Part shown: one piece after another, positions 52,910-61,095 of the stretch
Layout of the letters: every line of letters starts with the position of its first letter
How positions within the stretch are numbered: position 1 is the stretch's first letter
Origin: Hyphomicrobiales bacterium
GTDB taxonomy: Bacteria; Pseudomonadota; Alphaproteobacteria; Rhizobiales; Methyloligellaceae
Assembly: GCA_021775555.1 (NCBI GenBank)
Contig: JAJFHP010000028.1
Location: forward strand, 30,826-94,825
Length of the DNA stretch: 64,000 nucleotides
Reading direction: 5' to 3'
The notes under the pieces: model-generated
Told to the model about the DNA's origin: nothing
The model's input: only the letters and a program-made list of their open reading frames with translations
Databases searched by the model: none
Program-made: the position numbers and the translations under genes

Positions 52910-54595
52910 TTACAGATAATAGGCAATCAGATAGGCCCCCAGGAGCAAGGTAGTCCAAAAGGCCATACTACCAGTAGGCCAGGTCCGCGCCAGGATTCCC
53001 TGGGGGCCATGGTGGCGGTAAATTTCCTGGGTAAAACGGCGGACAGTGCGATAGATCCGCTCAGCGAATACCGCCCAAACTTTTGCCCCTTTTAGATCGA
53101 ATTCGCTCGCCAGAACCTTGCCGATACCTCGATAGAACCAGTCGAAGTCCAGCGTAATCGTCAATGTTCGCTTCAACTGCCCAAGGAGCAGGAAGAACGC
53201 CAAACCTGAGAACAGCAGCAGTTGCAGCTGGAACACGACGTGGCTGGTCGTGTAGGGCACATAATCCACCTCAAACGGCAGAATGGCATAGAGGGGATCC
53301 GGGTAGACACCCAGGGCAATACAGAGGAATGAGAAGAAAATCATCGCTGCACGCATGTTCCATGGCGGTTCCTTGGGGCGCATACCTGAATCTTTTTGGA
53401 AAAAGACAAACCATGGAAACTTGATGCCAGCGTGCAGGAACACACCAGCAGAAGCTGCCGCCAGCAACATCCAGATCAGCATCAAATGCTCATCCGCCGC
53501 ACCTTGTGAGATCAGCGATTTTGAAATGAAACCTGAGGTTAGCGGAAAAGACGAAATCGACAGCGCACCAATGATGCCGCATGTGGCAGTGATGGGCATG
53601 GTTCTGAAAAGACCACCCAGGTCTGTGCATTTCCGTTTGCCCGTCATGTAAAAAACGGAACCCGCTGACATCAGCAAGAGTGCCTTGTAAATAATGTGTG
53701 TGAATGCATGGGCCGCAGCACCGTTAAGGGTCATCACGGTACCTATACCGATACCCGTCACCATGAACCCCACTTGGTTGACGATGGAATAGGCAAGGAT
53801 ACGTCGCATATCATTTTCGAGGATGGCGTAAATGATCCCGTAGAAGATCATGTACACACCAATAAAAATGAGGATCTCTTCTCCTGGGAAACCTCTGATC
53901 AGCACATAGACGGCTGTCTTGGTGGTAAAAGCCGACAGAAAGACCATCCCGCTCCAGGACGCCTCAGGATATGCATCGGGAAGCCATGCGGAGAGAGGGG
54001 GAGCACCTGCATTGATAATGAAACCGGCCAGAATGAGATAGCGGGGAAAGCTGTTCAGAGTCATGGCCTCAAAGGTGGTAGAGCCTGTTTGGGCGATCTC
54101 GCCCGCCACCCCTGCCATGAGAAGCACACCGCCAAGCAAATGAATTGCCGCGTACCTCATCCCGGCCTTTTGCGCGAGCAAGCCGCCCGACCAAATGACG
54201 ATGGTGGACCCCACCGCCATGAATTCCCAATATACGAACACTGAAATAAGATCGCCACTGAGCGAAACGCCGACAGCCGAACCCGCATAGAAAAACGCCG
54301 CGGCCAGTTCGATAGTGTTGTCCTGGTTCAGGGCAAATAGCCCGCCTCCGAACGCCATAATCGCGAAAATCGAAGCAAACAGACGGCTCAGAGCATCGCC
54401 TTCAAGCGGTGTAATTTGATAGCCAAGAAACTGAAAACTCCATACCGCACCATCCGGCACTGTCCAGACCAGCCACAATGTAACGAGCGGTGCACCGAGC
54501 AACAGGACTGAGCGAAGATTTCCTCGTGCAAACGGCAGGAGCAGACCCGCCAGGATAAGCACCAATGCCGGTGGGAAAGGCATGCTAGCTATCAT
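52910..54595 (-). CDS. Mrp-type antiporter subunit D-like protein (distal, long form)
   Basis: 561 residues with about 14-16 membrane segments of the NuoL/M/N-MrpA/D family. The TM5 glutamate is kept (VYWEFMAVGST). The usual Lys before the PxxxWLPDA motif is Asn here (IINAGAPPLSAWLPDAY), a feature also of related distal D subunits as I recall them. The second Lys (TTKTAVYV) and HIIYKALL are kept. A C-terminal extension of about 130 residues includes a cytoplasmic segment and a last helix. It is the last gene of the operon and overlaps the 86-residue gene upstream. Confidence 0.85.
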   Translation of the reverse strand: MIASMPFPPALVLILAGLLLPFARGNLRSVLLLGAPLVTLWLVWTVPDGAVWSFQFLGYQITPLEGDALSRLFASIFAIMAFGGGLFALNQDNTIELAAAFFYAGSAVGVSLSGDLISVFVYWEFMAVGSTIVIWSGGLLAQKAGMRYAAIHLLGGVLLMAGVAGEIAQTGSTTFEAMTLNSFPRYLILAGFIINAGAPPLSAWLPDAYPEASWSGMVFLSAFTTKTAVYVLIRGFPGEEILIFIGVYMIFYGIIYAILENDMRRILAYSIVNQVGFMVTGIGIGTVMTLNGAAAHAFTHIIYKALLLMSAGSVFYMTGKRKCTDLGGLFRTMPITATCGIIGALSISSFPLTSGFISKSLISQGAADEHLMLIWMLLAAASAGVFLHAGIKFPWFVFFQKDSGMRPKEPPWNMRAAMIFFSFLCIALGVYPDPLYAILPFEVDYVPYTTSHVVFQLQLLLFSGLAFFLLLGQLKRTLTITLDFDWFYRGIGKVLASEFDLKGAKVWAVFAERIYRTVRRFTQEIYRHHGPQGILARTWPTGSMAFWTTLLLGAYLIAYYL

Positions 54596-54845
54596 AGTAA
54601 GTATCCGATCTCTTCAGGAGAGCCCCCATCAACTTGGCAGCGGCTATCAAGACCACGCAGGCTACAAATCCAAACCAGGCCGCGAATCCGAAGGTACCGT
54701 CAATGCCGAAGTGCGGGTGGTGCTCGATAAACAAATCGGCAAGTACGGTAAGTGCGAGCACTGCAAGAGAGATTATCCATATCAACCGGATACTCTCGGG
54801 TCTCACGAGCCAGTGATCTTTTTTGGATTTGCGTGCCATCGTCAT
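54585..54845 (-). CDS. Small two-pass membrane protein of the antiporter operon
   Basis: 86 residues: basic N-terminus, two membrane segments (LIWIISLAVLALTVLADLFI and FAAWFGFVACVVLIAAAKLMGALL) and a short tail. It overlaps both neighbours by a few bases (ATGA at 54842-54845), so it belongs to the operon. It is not one of the classical MrpA-G subunits. Similar small proteins next to distal D subunits exist in alphaproteobacteria, but a name is not assigned here. Confidence 0.8.
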   Translation of the reverse strand: MTMARKSKKDHWLVRPESIRLIWIISLAVLALTVLADLFIEHHPHFGIDGTFGFAAWFGFVACVVLIAAAKLMGALLKRSDTYYDS

Positions 54846-56305
54846 ACGCCCGCCAGAAGTTTAGCAAGTGCCAATGGAACCTCAGGAAAAAAGAACATTG
54901 CGAGAGTTCCGGCCGCGGTAGTTGTAAGTGCAATTACCATCGGAAGTGGTGCCTCACCATGAGCGTGTTTTTTTACATCCTTCCCCGGCTCCCTGAAGAA
55001 CGCTGCGATGATAATAGGGAGAAAATAGCCCGCGTTCAGAAGTGTGCTCAAAATAATTACAGCAACGGCAACCCAAGCACCGCTGTCCATCGCACCTGTC
55101 AGCATGAACCATTTGCCTAAGAAGCCAGCTGTTGGCGGCACACCGATCATGGAGAGCGCACCGATGGCGAAGGCCCCCATCGTCCAGGGCATTCGCCTGC
55201 CAATACCGTCAAGCTGGCTCACCTCAGTAAGATGAGAGGCGGTATAAATCGAACCGGCCGCAAAAAAGAGCGTGATTTTAGAGACCGCATGCGCTGCTAT
55301 ATGCATGGCCGCGCCGACGATTGAGATTGGCGTGAGGATTGCCGCAGCCAGGATGACATAAGAAAGCTGGCTCACGGTCGAATATGCTAGCCTGCGTTTG
55401 AGGTTGTCCTGCTTCAGAGCAACCGCCGAGGCCAGAAGCACCGTCGCTCCTGCGGCGTATAGCAGCCAATCCGCGTTTCCGGATGCAACAAGAGCGTCCA
55501 CGCCAAAGATGTAAACTATCACCTTCACGATGGTGAACACGCCTGCCTTAACCACTGCCACTGCATGCAGAAGTGCACTGACCGGTGTTGGTGCAACCAT
55601 TGCCGCAGGGAGCCATCTATGGAACGGCATCAGAGCTGCCTTACCGATACCAAACATGAACAGCACTAGCAGCAGTGTAATTGTCAGATTGTCCGTCTTG
55701 CCCGCAAGAATGCCTCCAGGTGTGAAGTCGATCGTACCGGCGATGACCGCTGTAGCAACAATCGCAGGCAGCAACAGCACCATGGACGTGCCCAGCAGGA
55801 TCAGCAGGTAAACACGACCTCCGGCCTTGGCATTGTCATCCCCCTTATGCGTAACAAGAGGATAGGTAGAGAGTGTCAGCGCTTCATAGAAAAGGAAAAG
55901 CGTGAAGAGGTTTGACGCAAAGGCAATACCGATAGTGCTGGCGATGGCAGTAGCGAAGCACATATAGAATTGCGTTTGCCGAGGCTCGTTATTACCGCGC
56001 ATATAACCGATCGAATAGATCGAATTGACGATCCAAAGTCCGGAGGCGATGCAGGCGAACAGCATACCCAACGGTTCAACTTTGAATGCGAGATCGAGGC
56101 CGGGAACAATCTGAAAAGCCTGTGTAGCCAGTTGTTCCCCATTCAAAACACGCTCGAGTATAAGCATCACCACGTAGAATAGGGCGCCAGCTGTCGTGAG
56201 CGTCATGGTTTCGCGCAGATTTTGGTGCCACCACGTCAACGCAATAAGTGCGATACCCGTTGTTGGGATGAGTAGCGCCAATATGATGAGTGTCTGGCCG
56301 GTCAT
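54842..56305 (-). CDS. Mrp-type antiporter subunit D-like protein (second)
   Basis: 487 residues, about 14 membrane segments. Proton-path residues are kept: TM5 Glu in LFYEALTLST, Lys in GIGKAALMPFHRWLPAAM and Lys in VVKAGVFTIVKV. The LPFHRWLPAAMVAPTPVSALLHAVAVVKAG stretch is NuoL/MrpA-N-like, so this protein may be the counterpart of the MrpA N-terminal half. ATGA overlaps join it to both neighbours. Confidence 0.88.
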   Translation of the reverse strand: MTGQTLIILALLIPTTGIALIALTWWHQNLRETMTLTTAGALFYVVMLILERVLNGEQLATQAFQIVPGLDLAFKVEPLGMLFACIASGLWIVNSIYSIGYMRGNNEPRQTQFYMCFATAIASTIGIAFASNLFTLFLFYEALTLSTYPLVTHKGDDNAKAGGRVYLLILLGTSMVLLLPAIVATAVIAGTIDFTPGGILAGKTDNLTITLLLVLFMFGIGKAALMPFHRWLPAAMVAPTPVSALLHAVAVVKAGVFTIVKVIVYIFGVDALVASGNADWLLYAAGATVLLASAVALKQDNLKRRLAYSTVSQLSYVILAAAILTPISIVGAAMHIAAHAVSKITLFFAAGSIYTASHLTEVSQLDGIGRRMPWTMGAFAIGALSMIGVPPTAGFLGKWFMLTGAMDSGAWVAVAVIILSTLLNAGYFLPIIIAAFFREPGKDVKKHAHGEAPLPMVIALTTTAAGTLAMFFFPEVPLALAKLLAGV

Positions 56306-57783
56306 CTGATCCCCGCCAGAAGCAATTCAGCCGCAAGGCCCGCGATACCGGCCGTGGCTGTTGTGTCGAATCCGAAATAGATGGTCGCCGCGACCAGCAA
56401 AAGCGTCGGCACGAGCATGGAGAGAGGCGGCTCCTTTGCCCGCTTTGCCGCGGCCGAAACAGGACGGAACCAGACCACTTCGATGATGCGGCCGATATAG
56501 ACGACCGAGATCAGTGAACTGGCGACAATCAGGAATGCTAGCCACCACCAGCCTTTCTCGAAAGCCCCCAGGACCAGATACCACTTCGATATAAAGCCGA
56601 CCGTCCCCGGTGCGCCTATGATGCTAAGACCGGCGATCGCGAAAGCGCCCATTGTAATCGGCATGCGTTTGCCAAGCCCCGCGACATCGTCAAGCTTCAC
56701 CGACCCGATTTGATAGAAAACCGCGCCAATGGCCATGAACAGCGACCCCTTTATCAGCGCGTGATTGAAGAGATGAACAATACCCCCCGTGAGGCCCGCC
56801 AGGTTTGTTATGGCGATACCAAGAGTGATGTAACCGATCTGACCCACGGACGAGTAGGCCAGCATGCGTTTCACATCGTCCTGGAAGATCGCGACGATCG
56901 ATGCGCCGAACATGGCTGCCAGAGAGAGGATCAGCACAATTTCAGCAATCGGCAGTGACTTGTGGGCGAATACTGTGCCGAGGACGGTGAAGAAATAACG
57001 CAGCAGCAGGTAGACCGCGACCTTGGTGGCAGTCGCCGCGAGGAACACTGTCGCCACGGATGGTGCATAGGCATAGGCGTTGGGCAACCACACGTGCAGC
57101 GGAAACAGTGCCAGCTTCAGGCTGATGCCAACGGTGAGAAACGCCATTGCCGCCAGAACGGCGCGCGAATTCTCAATTCCGCCAAGGCGGCTTGCCATGT
57201 CAGCCAAATTGAGTGTGCCGGTCATCGAATAGAGCAAGCCAACGCCGATGACATAGAAGGTGGCGCCGATGGTCCCCATGATCAGATATTGATAGGCGGC
57301 AAGTAACGCCCGGCGATCCCGGCCCATGGCAATGAGCGCATAGGCCGCCAGTGACGAGACCTCCATGAAGACAAAGATGTTAAACGCATCACCGGTGATT
57401 GCCATGCCCAGCAAGCCACAAAGACACAGCAGGTAAATTGCATAGAACCATGCCTGCCGGTCAGCCGGTATCTCCTTCTCAACGCTCGCCTTGGCATAAG
57501 GCATGATGATCGCGCCGATGAGTGATACCAGCAGCAGAATGAATGCATTGACCACATCGACCCGGTATTCAATGCCAATTGGCGGTTTCCACCCGCCCAG
57601 CGCATAGGAGATCGTCCCGCTGTCCAGTACTTGAATGAGCAATCCGGCAGCGATGAACGGCATGGCAAGGCTGACGATGAGCGCAACGCCCCATGCAAGA
57701 ATTCCGCGCTGGAGAAAAGCACAAAGAACCGCTCCAAAAAGAGGTAACACTACTTGCAGGGCTGGAAGGTTCGCCGCGATCAT
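56302..57783 (-). CDS. mrpD: Mrp-type antiporter subunit D (MrpD)
   Basis: 493 residues, about 14 membrane segments. TM5 Glu in FMEVSSLAAYALI, Lys in SLKLALFPLHVWLPNAY and Lys in ATATKVAVYLLL are present, matching classical MrpD/MnhD. It overlaps mrpC by 4 bases and the second D-like gene by 4 bases. It is a proton- and cation-translocating subunit of the hetero-oligomeric complex in the inner membrane. Confidence 0.9.
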   Translation of the reverse strand: MIAANLPALQVVLPLFGAVLCAFLQRGILAWGVALIVSLAMPFIAAGLLIQVLDSGTISYALGGWKPPIGIEYRVDVVNAFILLLVSLIGAIIMPYAKASVEKEIPADRQAWFYAIYLLCLCGLLGMAITGDAFNIFVFMEVSSLAAYALIAMGRDRRALLAAYQYLIMGTIGATFYVIGVGLLYSMTGTLNLADMASRLGGIENSRAVLAAMAFLTVGISLKLALFPLHVWLPNAYAYAPSVATVFLAATATKVAVYLLLRYFFTVLGTVFAHKSLPIAEIVLILSLAAMFGASIVAIFQDDVKRMLAYSSVGQIGYITLGIAITNLAGLTGGIVHLFNHALIKGSLFMAIGAVFYQIGSVKLDDVAGLGKRMPITMGAFAIAGLSIIGAPGTVGFISKWYLVLGAFEKGWWWLAFLIVASSLISVVYIGRIIEVVWFRPVSAAAKRAKEPPLSMLVPTLLLVAATIYFGFDTTATAGIAGLAAELLLAGIR

Positions 57784-58145
57784 TCGTCCTCTTCCCCGGC
57801 AAAAATTTCGTCTTCCTCGATGGTTCCAAACGCCTCATTGATGCGCACCACTAGCGCAAGTCCCAATGCAAGCGTCGCAACGCCAACAACGATGGCTGTA
57901 AGGATCAGAACGTGCGGAAGCGGATTGGAGTAGACAGTGTGTTGCTCGGAGATGATCGGCGGCGTGCCGCCCAGGATTTTTCCGGGAGACAGATAAAGCA
58001 AATAAACAGAGGTTTGGAACAGGCCCAACCCGACCAGCTTTTTTATCATGTTGCCGCGTGCAACCACGATATAGAGACCTGACACCATCAGGAAAATAAT
58101 GATCCAGTGATTGTAGTGAGCGACAATGGCTTGAAGCAGGTCCAT
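57780..58145 (-). CDS. mrpC: Mrp antiporter subunit C (NuoK-like)
   Basis: 121 residues, three membrane segments like NuoK and MrpC: WIIIFLMVSGLYIVVARG, LVGLGLFQTSVYLLYLS and VLILTAIVVGVATLALGLALVVRI. The central segment and the preceding loop carry the conserved pattern of MnhC. A short acidic tail (TIEEDEIFAGEEDE) is present. It is joined to B and D by overlaps. Confidence 0.93.
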   Translation of the reverse strand: MDLLQAIVAHYNHWIIIFLMVSGLYIVVARGNMIKKLVGLGLFQTSVYLLYLSPGKILGGTPPIISEQHTVYSNPLPHVLILTAIVVGVATLALGLALVVRINEAFGTIEEDEIFAGEEDE

Positions 58146-58561
58146 CAGCGCCCCCTGCCTATAAATGAGTAGAAGATCGCGACCATGGTCCCCGCGACTG
58201 TCACGAGAACGCCGATCTCAACCAGTAGAATTCCAATATGCTGCCCATGCACGGGGTCATGCAGCAGACGGGAATAGTCGAGATATTCACTACCAAGAAA
58301 CAGGCTGACGACGCCCACGCCCGCGAAAATCGCAACACCTGCCGGGACCATCAATTCAACAAGGCGTTGTGGAAAAATCCGCTGTGCAGCATCAAGTCCA
58401 AAAATGATGGCATAAAAAATCACCATGGCTGCAGCTACAACGCCCGCCTGGAATCCACCACCGGGACCGAAGTCACCATGAAATTGAACATAAAGCGCAA
58501 AGACCAGCATGAAGGGAATGAATATCTTGGCGGCAACGCGGAAGATAACGTCGAGCTTCAT
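58145..58561 (-). CDS. mrpB: Mrp antiporter subunit B (MnhB)
   Basis: 138 residues, four membrane segments. The conserved QFHGDFGPGGGFQAGVVAAAM motif identifies MnhB/MrpB. It overlaps the upstream DUF4040 gene by 4 bases and the C gene by one base. Confidence 0.94.
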   Translation of the reverse strand: MKLDVIFRVAAKIFIPFMLVFALYVQFHGDFGPGGGFQAGVVAAAMVIFYAIIFGLDAAQRIFPQRLVELMVPAGVAIFAGVGVVSLFLGSEYLDYSRLLHDPVHGQHIGILLVEIGVLVTVAGTMVAIFYSFIGRGR

Positions 58562-59100
58562 CGGCGAATCCTCCGGCGTTTGGGTCCGGGCTTCAATTCA
58601 CGTTTGCCTTTCAGCAACATGAGCACGGCAATGCCCGCAGTGAAAATGACGGTGGTTTCACCGAGCGTGTCAAAGCCTCGATAGCTAGACAGAACCGACG
58701 TCACAACGTTCGGGACCGATGTATCGGGGATCGAGTTTTGTAGATAATAGGGTGCGACATGCATGTTCATTGGCGTTTCCGCCACGCCAAAGGACGGCAG
58801 TGCAAATGTGCCAAATACCAGCACTATTCCGGTCGCTACGGCGACGAACAGAGGCAGTAGCGGGGTGTGGGTCGGCACTGCCTCTTCAGTCTTTGTCAGG
58901 TGAAGAGCCGCCAGCATGAGCACAGTTGAGATACCTGCTCCAACGGAGGCTTCCGTCATGGCCACGTCGACCGCGTCGAGCACGATCATGACGCTGGCCA
59001 TGAGAAAACTGTAAATACCGCCCAGAACAACAACCGCGAACAGGTTGCGCATGCGGACGATACCGACGGTAATGGCCGCCAACAGAGTCAGGAGAACCAT
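58558..59100 (-). CDS. DUF4040 (MbhD-like) subunit, counterpart of the MrpA C-terminal part
   Basis: 180 residues with about five membrane segments. The N-terminal AITVGIVRMRNLFAVVVLGGIYSFLMASVMIVLDAVDVAMTEASVGAGISTVLMLAAL is the DUF4040/MbhD domain, which in Bacillus-type Mrp forms part of the C-terminal region of MrpA. Later segments resemble the MbhE part of MrpA. Thus MrpA is split: this gene holds the C-terminal part, and one of the D-like proteins replaces the N-terminal part. ATG 59098-59100 is 14 bases after the stop of mrpG. Confidence 0.85.
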   Translation of the reverse strand: MVLLTLLAAITVGIVRMRNLFAVVVLGGIYSFLMASVMIVLDAVDVAMTEASVGAGISTVLMLAALHLTKTEEAVPTHTPLLPLFVAVATGIVLVFGTFALPSFGVAETPMNMHVAPYYLQNSIPDTSVPNVVTSVLSSYRGFDTLGETTVIFTAGIAVLMLLKGKRELKPGPKRRRIRR

Positions 59101-59114
59101 GTTGATGAGAGCTT

Positions 59115-59585
59115 CTATGACCGCGTCCTCCTCTTGGCAGAGGCCGTTTTGCGCTTTGTGGCCTTAGATTTGGCTGGCTTGCGAGCAGCGCGTTTTGCGG
59201 GTTTGCGGGTCTTTTTCGTTGTTGCCTTGCCGATCTTTTCCGGTCCGGGATGCGCTCCGGGACCAATGAGGATCTTGTTTCCAACGCCAACCGGCTCCAG
59301 TCCCTCATGAAGTGCAGCCTGCGCGAGTGCATGTGTGGCGATGGGGCTCGTAAACAGGATCACGCCCATAATGATCGCCAGCTTCACCGCGACTAGGCTG
59401 AAACCCGCCAGGAACATCATTCCTGCAATCAGCAAACCCGCACCCGCCGTATCTGAAATGCCTGCGGCATGCATGCGCGTGAACACGTCAGGCATGCGAT
59501 AGATACCGATTGCACCGACGACGTAGAAAAAAGCACCCACAGCAATAAGCATGCTGCCTATTACTTCGCTCAAAGCCGACATCAT
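59115..59585 (-). CDS. mrpG: Mrp antiporter subunit G with a long basic tail
   Basis: 156 residues. The first about 105 are a normal three-segment MnhG (GAIGIYRMPDVFTRMHAAGISDTAGAGLL). Residues about 118-156 form an unusual Lys/Arg/Ala-rich tail (KKTRKPAKRAARKPAKSK and similar), like histone H1 tails and not found in typical MnhG. The tail should be cytoplasmic and could bind acidic lipid or nucleic acid. The 4-base overlap with mrpF supports the start. Confidence 0.9.
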   Translation of the reverse strand: MMSALSEVIGSMLIAVGAFFYVVGAIGIYRMPDVFTRMHAAGISDTAGAGLLIAGMMFLAGFSLVAVKLAIIMGVILFTSPIATHALAQAALHEGLEPVGVGNKILIGPGAHPGPEKIGKATTKKTRKPAKRAARKPAKSKATKRKTASAKRRTRS

Positions 59586-59869
59586 GCGTCCCCCGGCTCT
59601 TCGCCGCCCGGATGGCTTAAATCCCCATAGCGGAAGAATTTCAGGACAGCGAGCGTGCCGATGATATTGAGCAGCGCATAAAGGATACCAATATCGAGAA
59701 ACTCCGGGCGCCCTGTCAGGAATCCTATCAGCGCAAGCAGCATGATGGCTCCGGTGCCGATGGCGTTTGCAGCGAGAACACGGTCAAATACCGTGGGTCC
59801 GCGCAATGCCCGGATCACACCGAGCAATAGTGCCACGAGGACGGCCAATGTTGCGGCGGCGAGAATCAT
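59582..59869 (-). CDS. mrpF: Mrp antiporter subunit F
   Basis: 95 residues, three membrane segments; RALRGPTVFDRVLAANAIGTGAIMLLAL is the MnhF signature. It overlaps mrpE and mrpG by 4 bases each, in the order E-F-G. Confidence 0.93.
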   Translation of the reverse strand: MILAAATLAVLVALLLGVIRALRGPTVFDRVLAANAIGTGAIMLLALIGFLTGRPEFLDIGILYALLNIIGTLAVLKFFRYGDLSHPGGEEPGDA

Positions 59870-60339
59870 TTGCCTGTCTCGAATTTCTTGACGCGCCGGT
59901 CCATGGTGCCTTCGGCGAGATCTTCCGCGCCTGATCGCGTTACCGCATGCACCAGGAATTCATGGCCCACCACACGTGCGGTGATTGTGCCAGGGGTCAA
60001 GGTGATTGAATTTGCATAGGTGGCCACGCCAACGGCTGTGCGCTGGCTTGCCCTGACGCGGAGCAGCGTCGGCGAGATCGGCAGTTTGGGGTCGAGAATT
60101 ATCCTGGTGACATCCCATGTAGATTTGGCAATCTCAATGGCAAGCCAGGGCCAGTAGGCCACCGCACGAGGTAACAGGTGGATCGGGTGCCCCTCTTCAT
60201 CAGCTACTCCCATCCGGCGCGCCAAGGCAACAACGCCGAGTACGGACAAAATGCCCGCGGGCACCGTGATCATCGTGTACTGCCCCGACAGCACGAGCCA
60301 GAAGCAAAACAGGACCAGTCCTATGCTTCCATAAAGCAC
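59866..60339 (-). CDS. mrpE: Mrp antiporter subunit E
   Basis: About 157 residues with two or three N-terminal membrane segments and a cytoplasmic domain. The ATYANSITLTPGTITARVVGHEFLVHAV segment is the MnhE hallmark. Start GTG 60337-60339 has GAGG eight bases upstream and is preferred over GTG 60345. It is the first gene of the ten-gene operon; a promoter should lie in the 300 bases upstream. Confidence 0.92.
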   Translation of the reverse strand: MLYGSIGLVLFCFWLVLSGQYTMITVPAGILSVLGVVALARRMGVADEEGHPIHLLPRAVAYWPWLAIEIAKSTWDVTRIILDPKLPISPTLLRVRASQRTAVGVATYANSITLTPGTITARVVGHEFLVHAVTRSGAEDLAEGTMDRRVKKFETGK

Positions 60340-60646
60340 GTGCACCCCCTCAAACTGTTTTTGCCGATGCGTCCCGTCGGGCAGGAAATTCAGATGACGG
60401 GTACAAACTGATTCGCAATTTGCGGATTGTTACAGATTCGCCCCATCTATCAAGTTTCACTTGAGCGACATTGGAAAAGTGCTGAGTACAATCAGCAGCA
60501 CGAAGAGTTGCATCTGGCGATGCATCCAAACTGTAGCAGTGCTAGTATTATGCAAGAAAGGCTTGCGACAATCGGGGGTTGCTGAGCCGGCTTGATACAA
60601 CCTGTCCAGGAATAGGGCATGGAGGACTGGCAACTTGGAGAGCGGA
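60340..60646. other. Non-coding region between the antiporter operon and msrB
   Basis: About 307 bases between divergent genes. No coding frame with a ribosome binding site, tRNA or strong hairpin was seen. The promoters of the Mrp operon and of msrB should be here. I could not place them. Confidence 0.4.
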
Positions 60647-61063
60647 ATGAGCGACAATAAAAATCAGCCCAAGGTCACAAAAACTGACGAAGAATGGCAG
60701 CGCCAACTCACGACCCAGCAATATACCGTAACGCGCTTACACGCGACAGAACCGCCCTTCTCACACCCTTACAACGCCAGCAAGAAACAAGGCACCTATG
60801 CCTGTATATGTTGTGGCGAGCCGTTATTCGCCTCAAACGACAAGTTTGATTCCGGCACCGGATGGCCCAGCTTCCATTCGCCAGTTTCACAATCAGCGCT
60901 GAGCGAACATGAAGACAGGAAACTTTTTACGAGCCGCACCGAAGTCCGTTGCGCGGCCTGCGATTCTCATCTGGGACATGTTTTTCCCGACGGTCCTGAC
61001 CCAACCGGCCTGCGCTATTGCATCAATGGCGTTGCGCTGAATATGAAAGAGGATGAGGAATAG
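60647..61063 (+). CDS. msrB: Peptide-methionine (R)-S-oxide reductase MsrB
   Basis: About 138 residues. Zinc-binding CxxC pairs are CICC and CAAC, and the catalytic cysteine is in RYCINGVALN; the GTGWPSF and RTEVRCAACDSHLGHVF blocks are intact. It repairs methionine-R-sulfoxide. ATG 60647 has GGAG seven bases upstream and is preferred to TTG 60635. No signal peptide, so it is cytoplasmic. Confidence 0.94.
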   Translation: MSDNKNQPKVTKTDEEWQRQLTTQQYTVTRLHATEPPFSHPYNASKKQGTYACICCGEPLFASNDKFDSGTGWPSFHSPVSQSALSEHEDRKLFTSRTEVRCAACDSHLGHVFPDGPDPTGLRYCINGVALNMKEDEE

Positions 61064-61095
61064 CCTCCTTCTCTTTAAAGAAAGCTCCCAGACAC

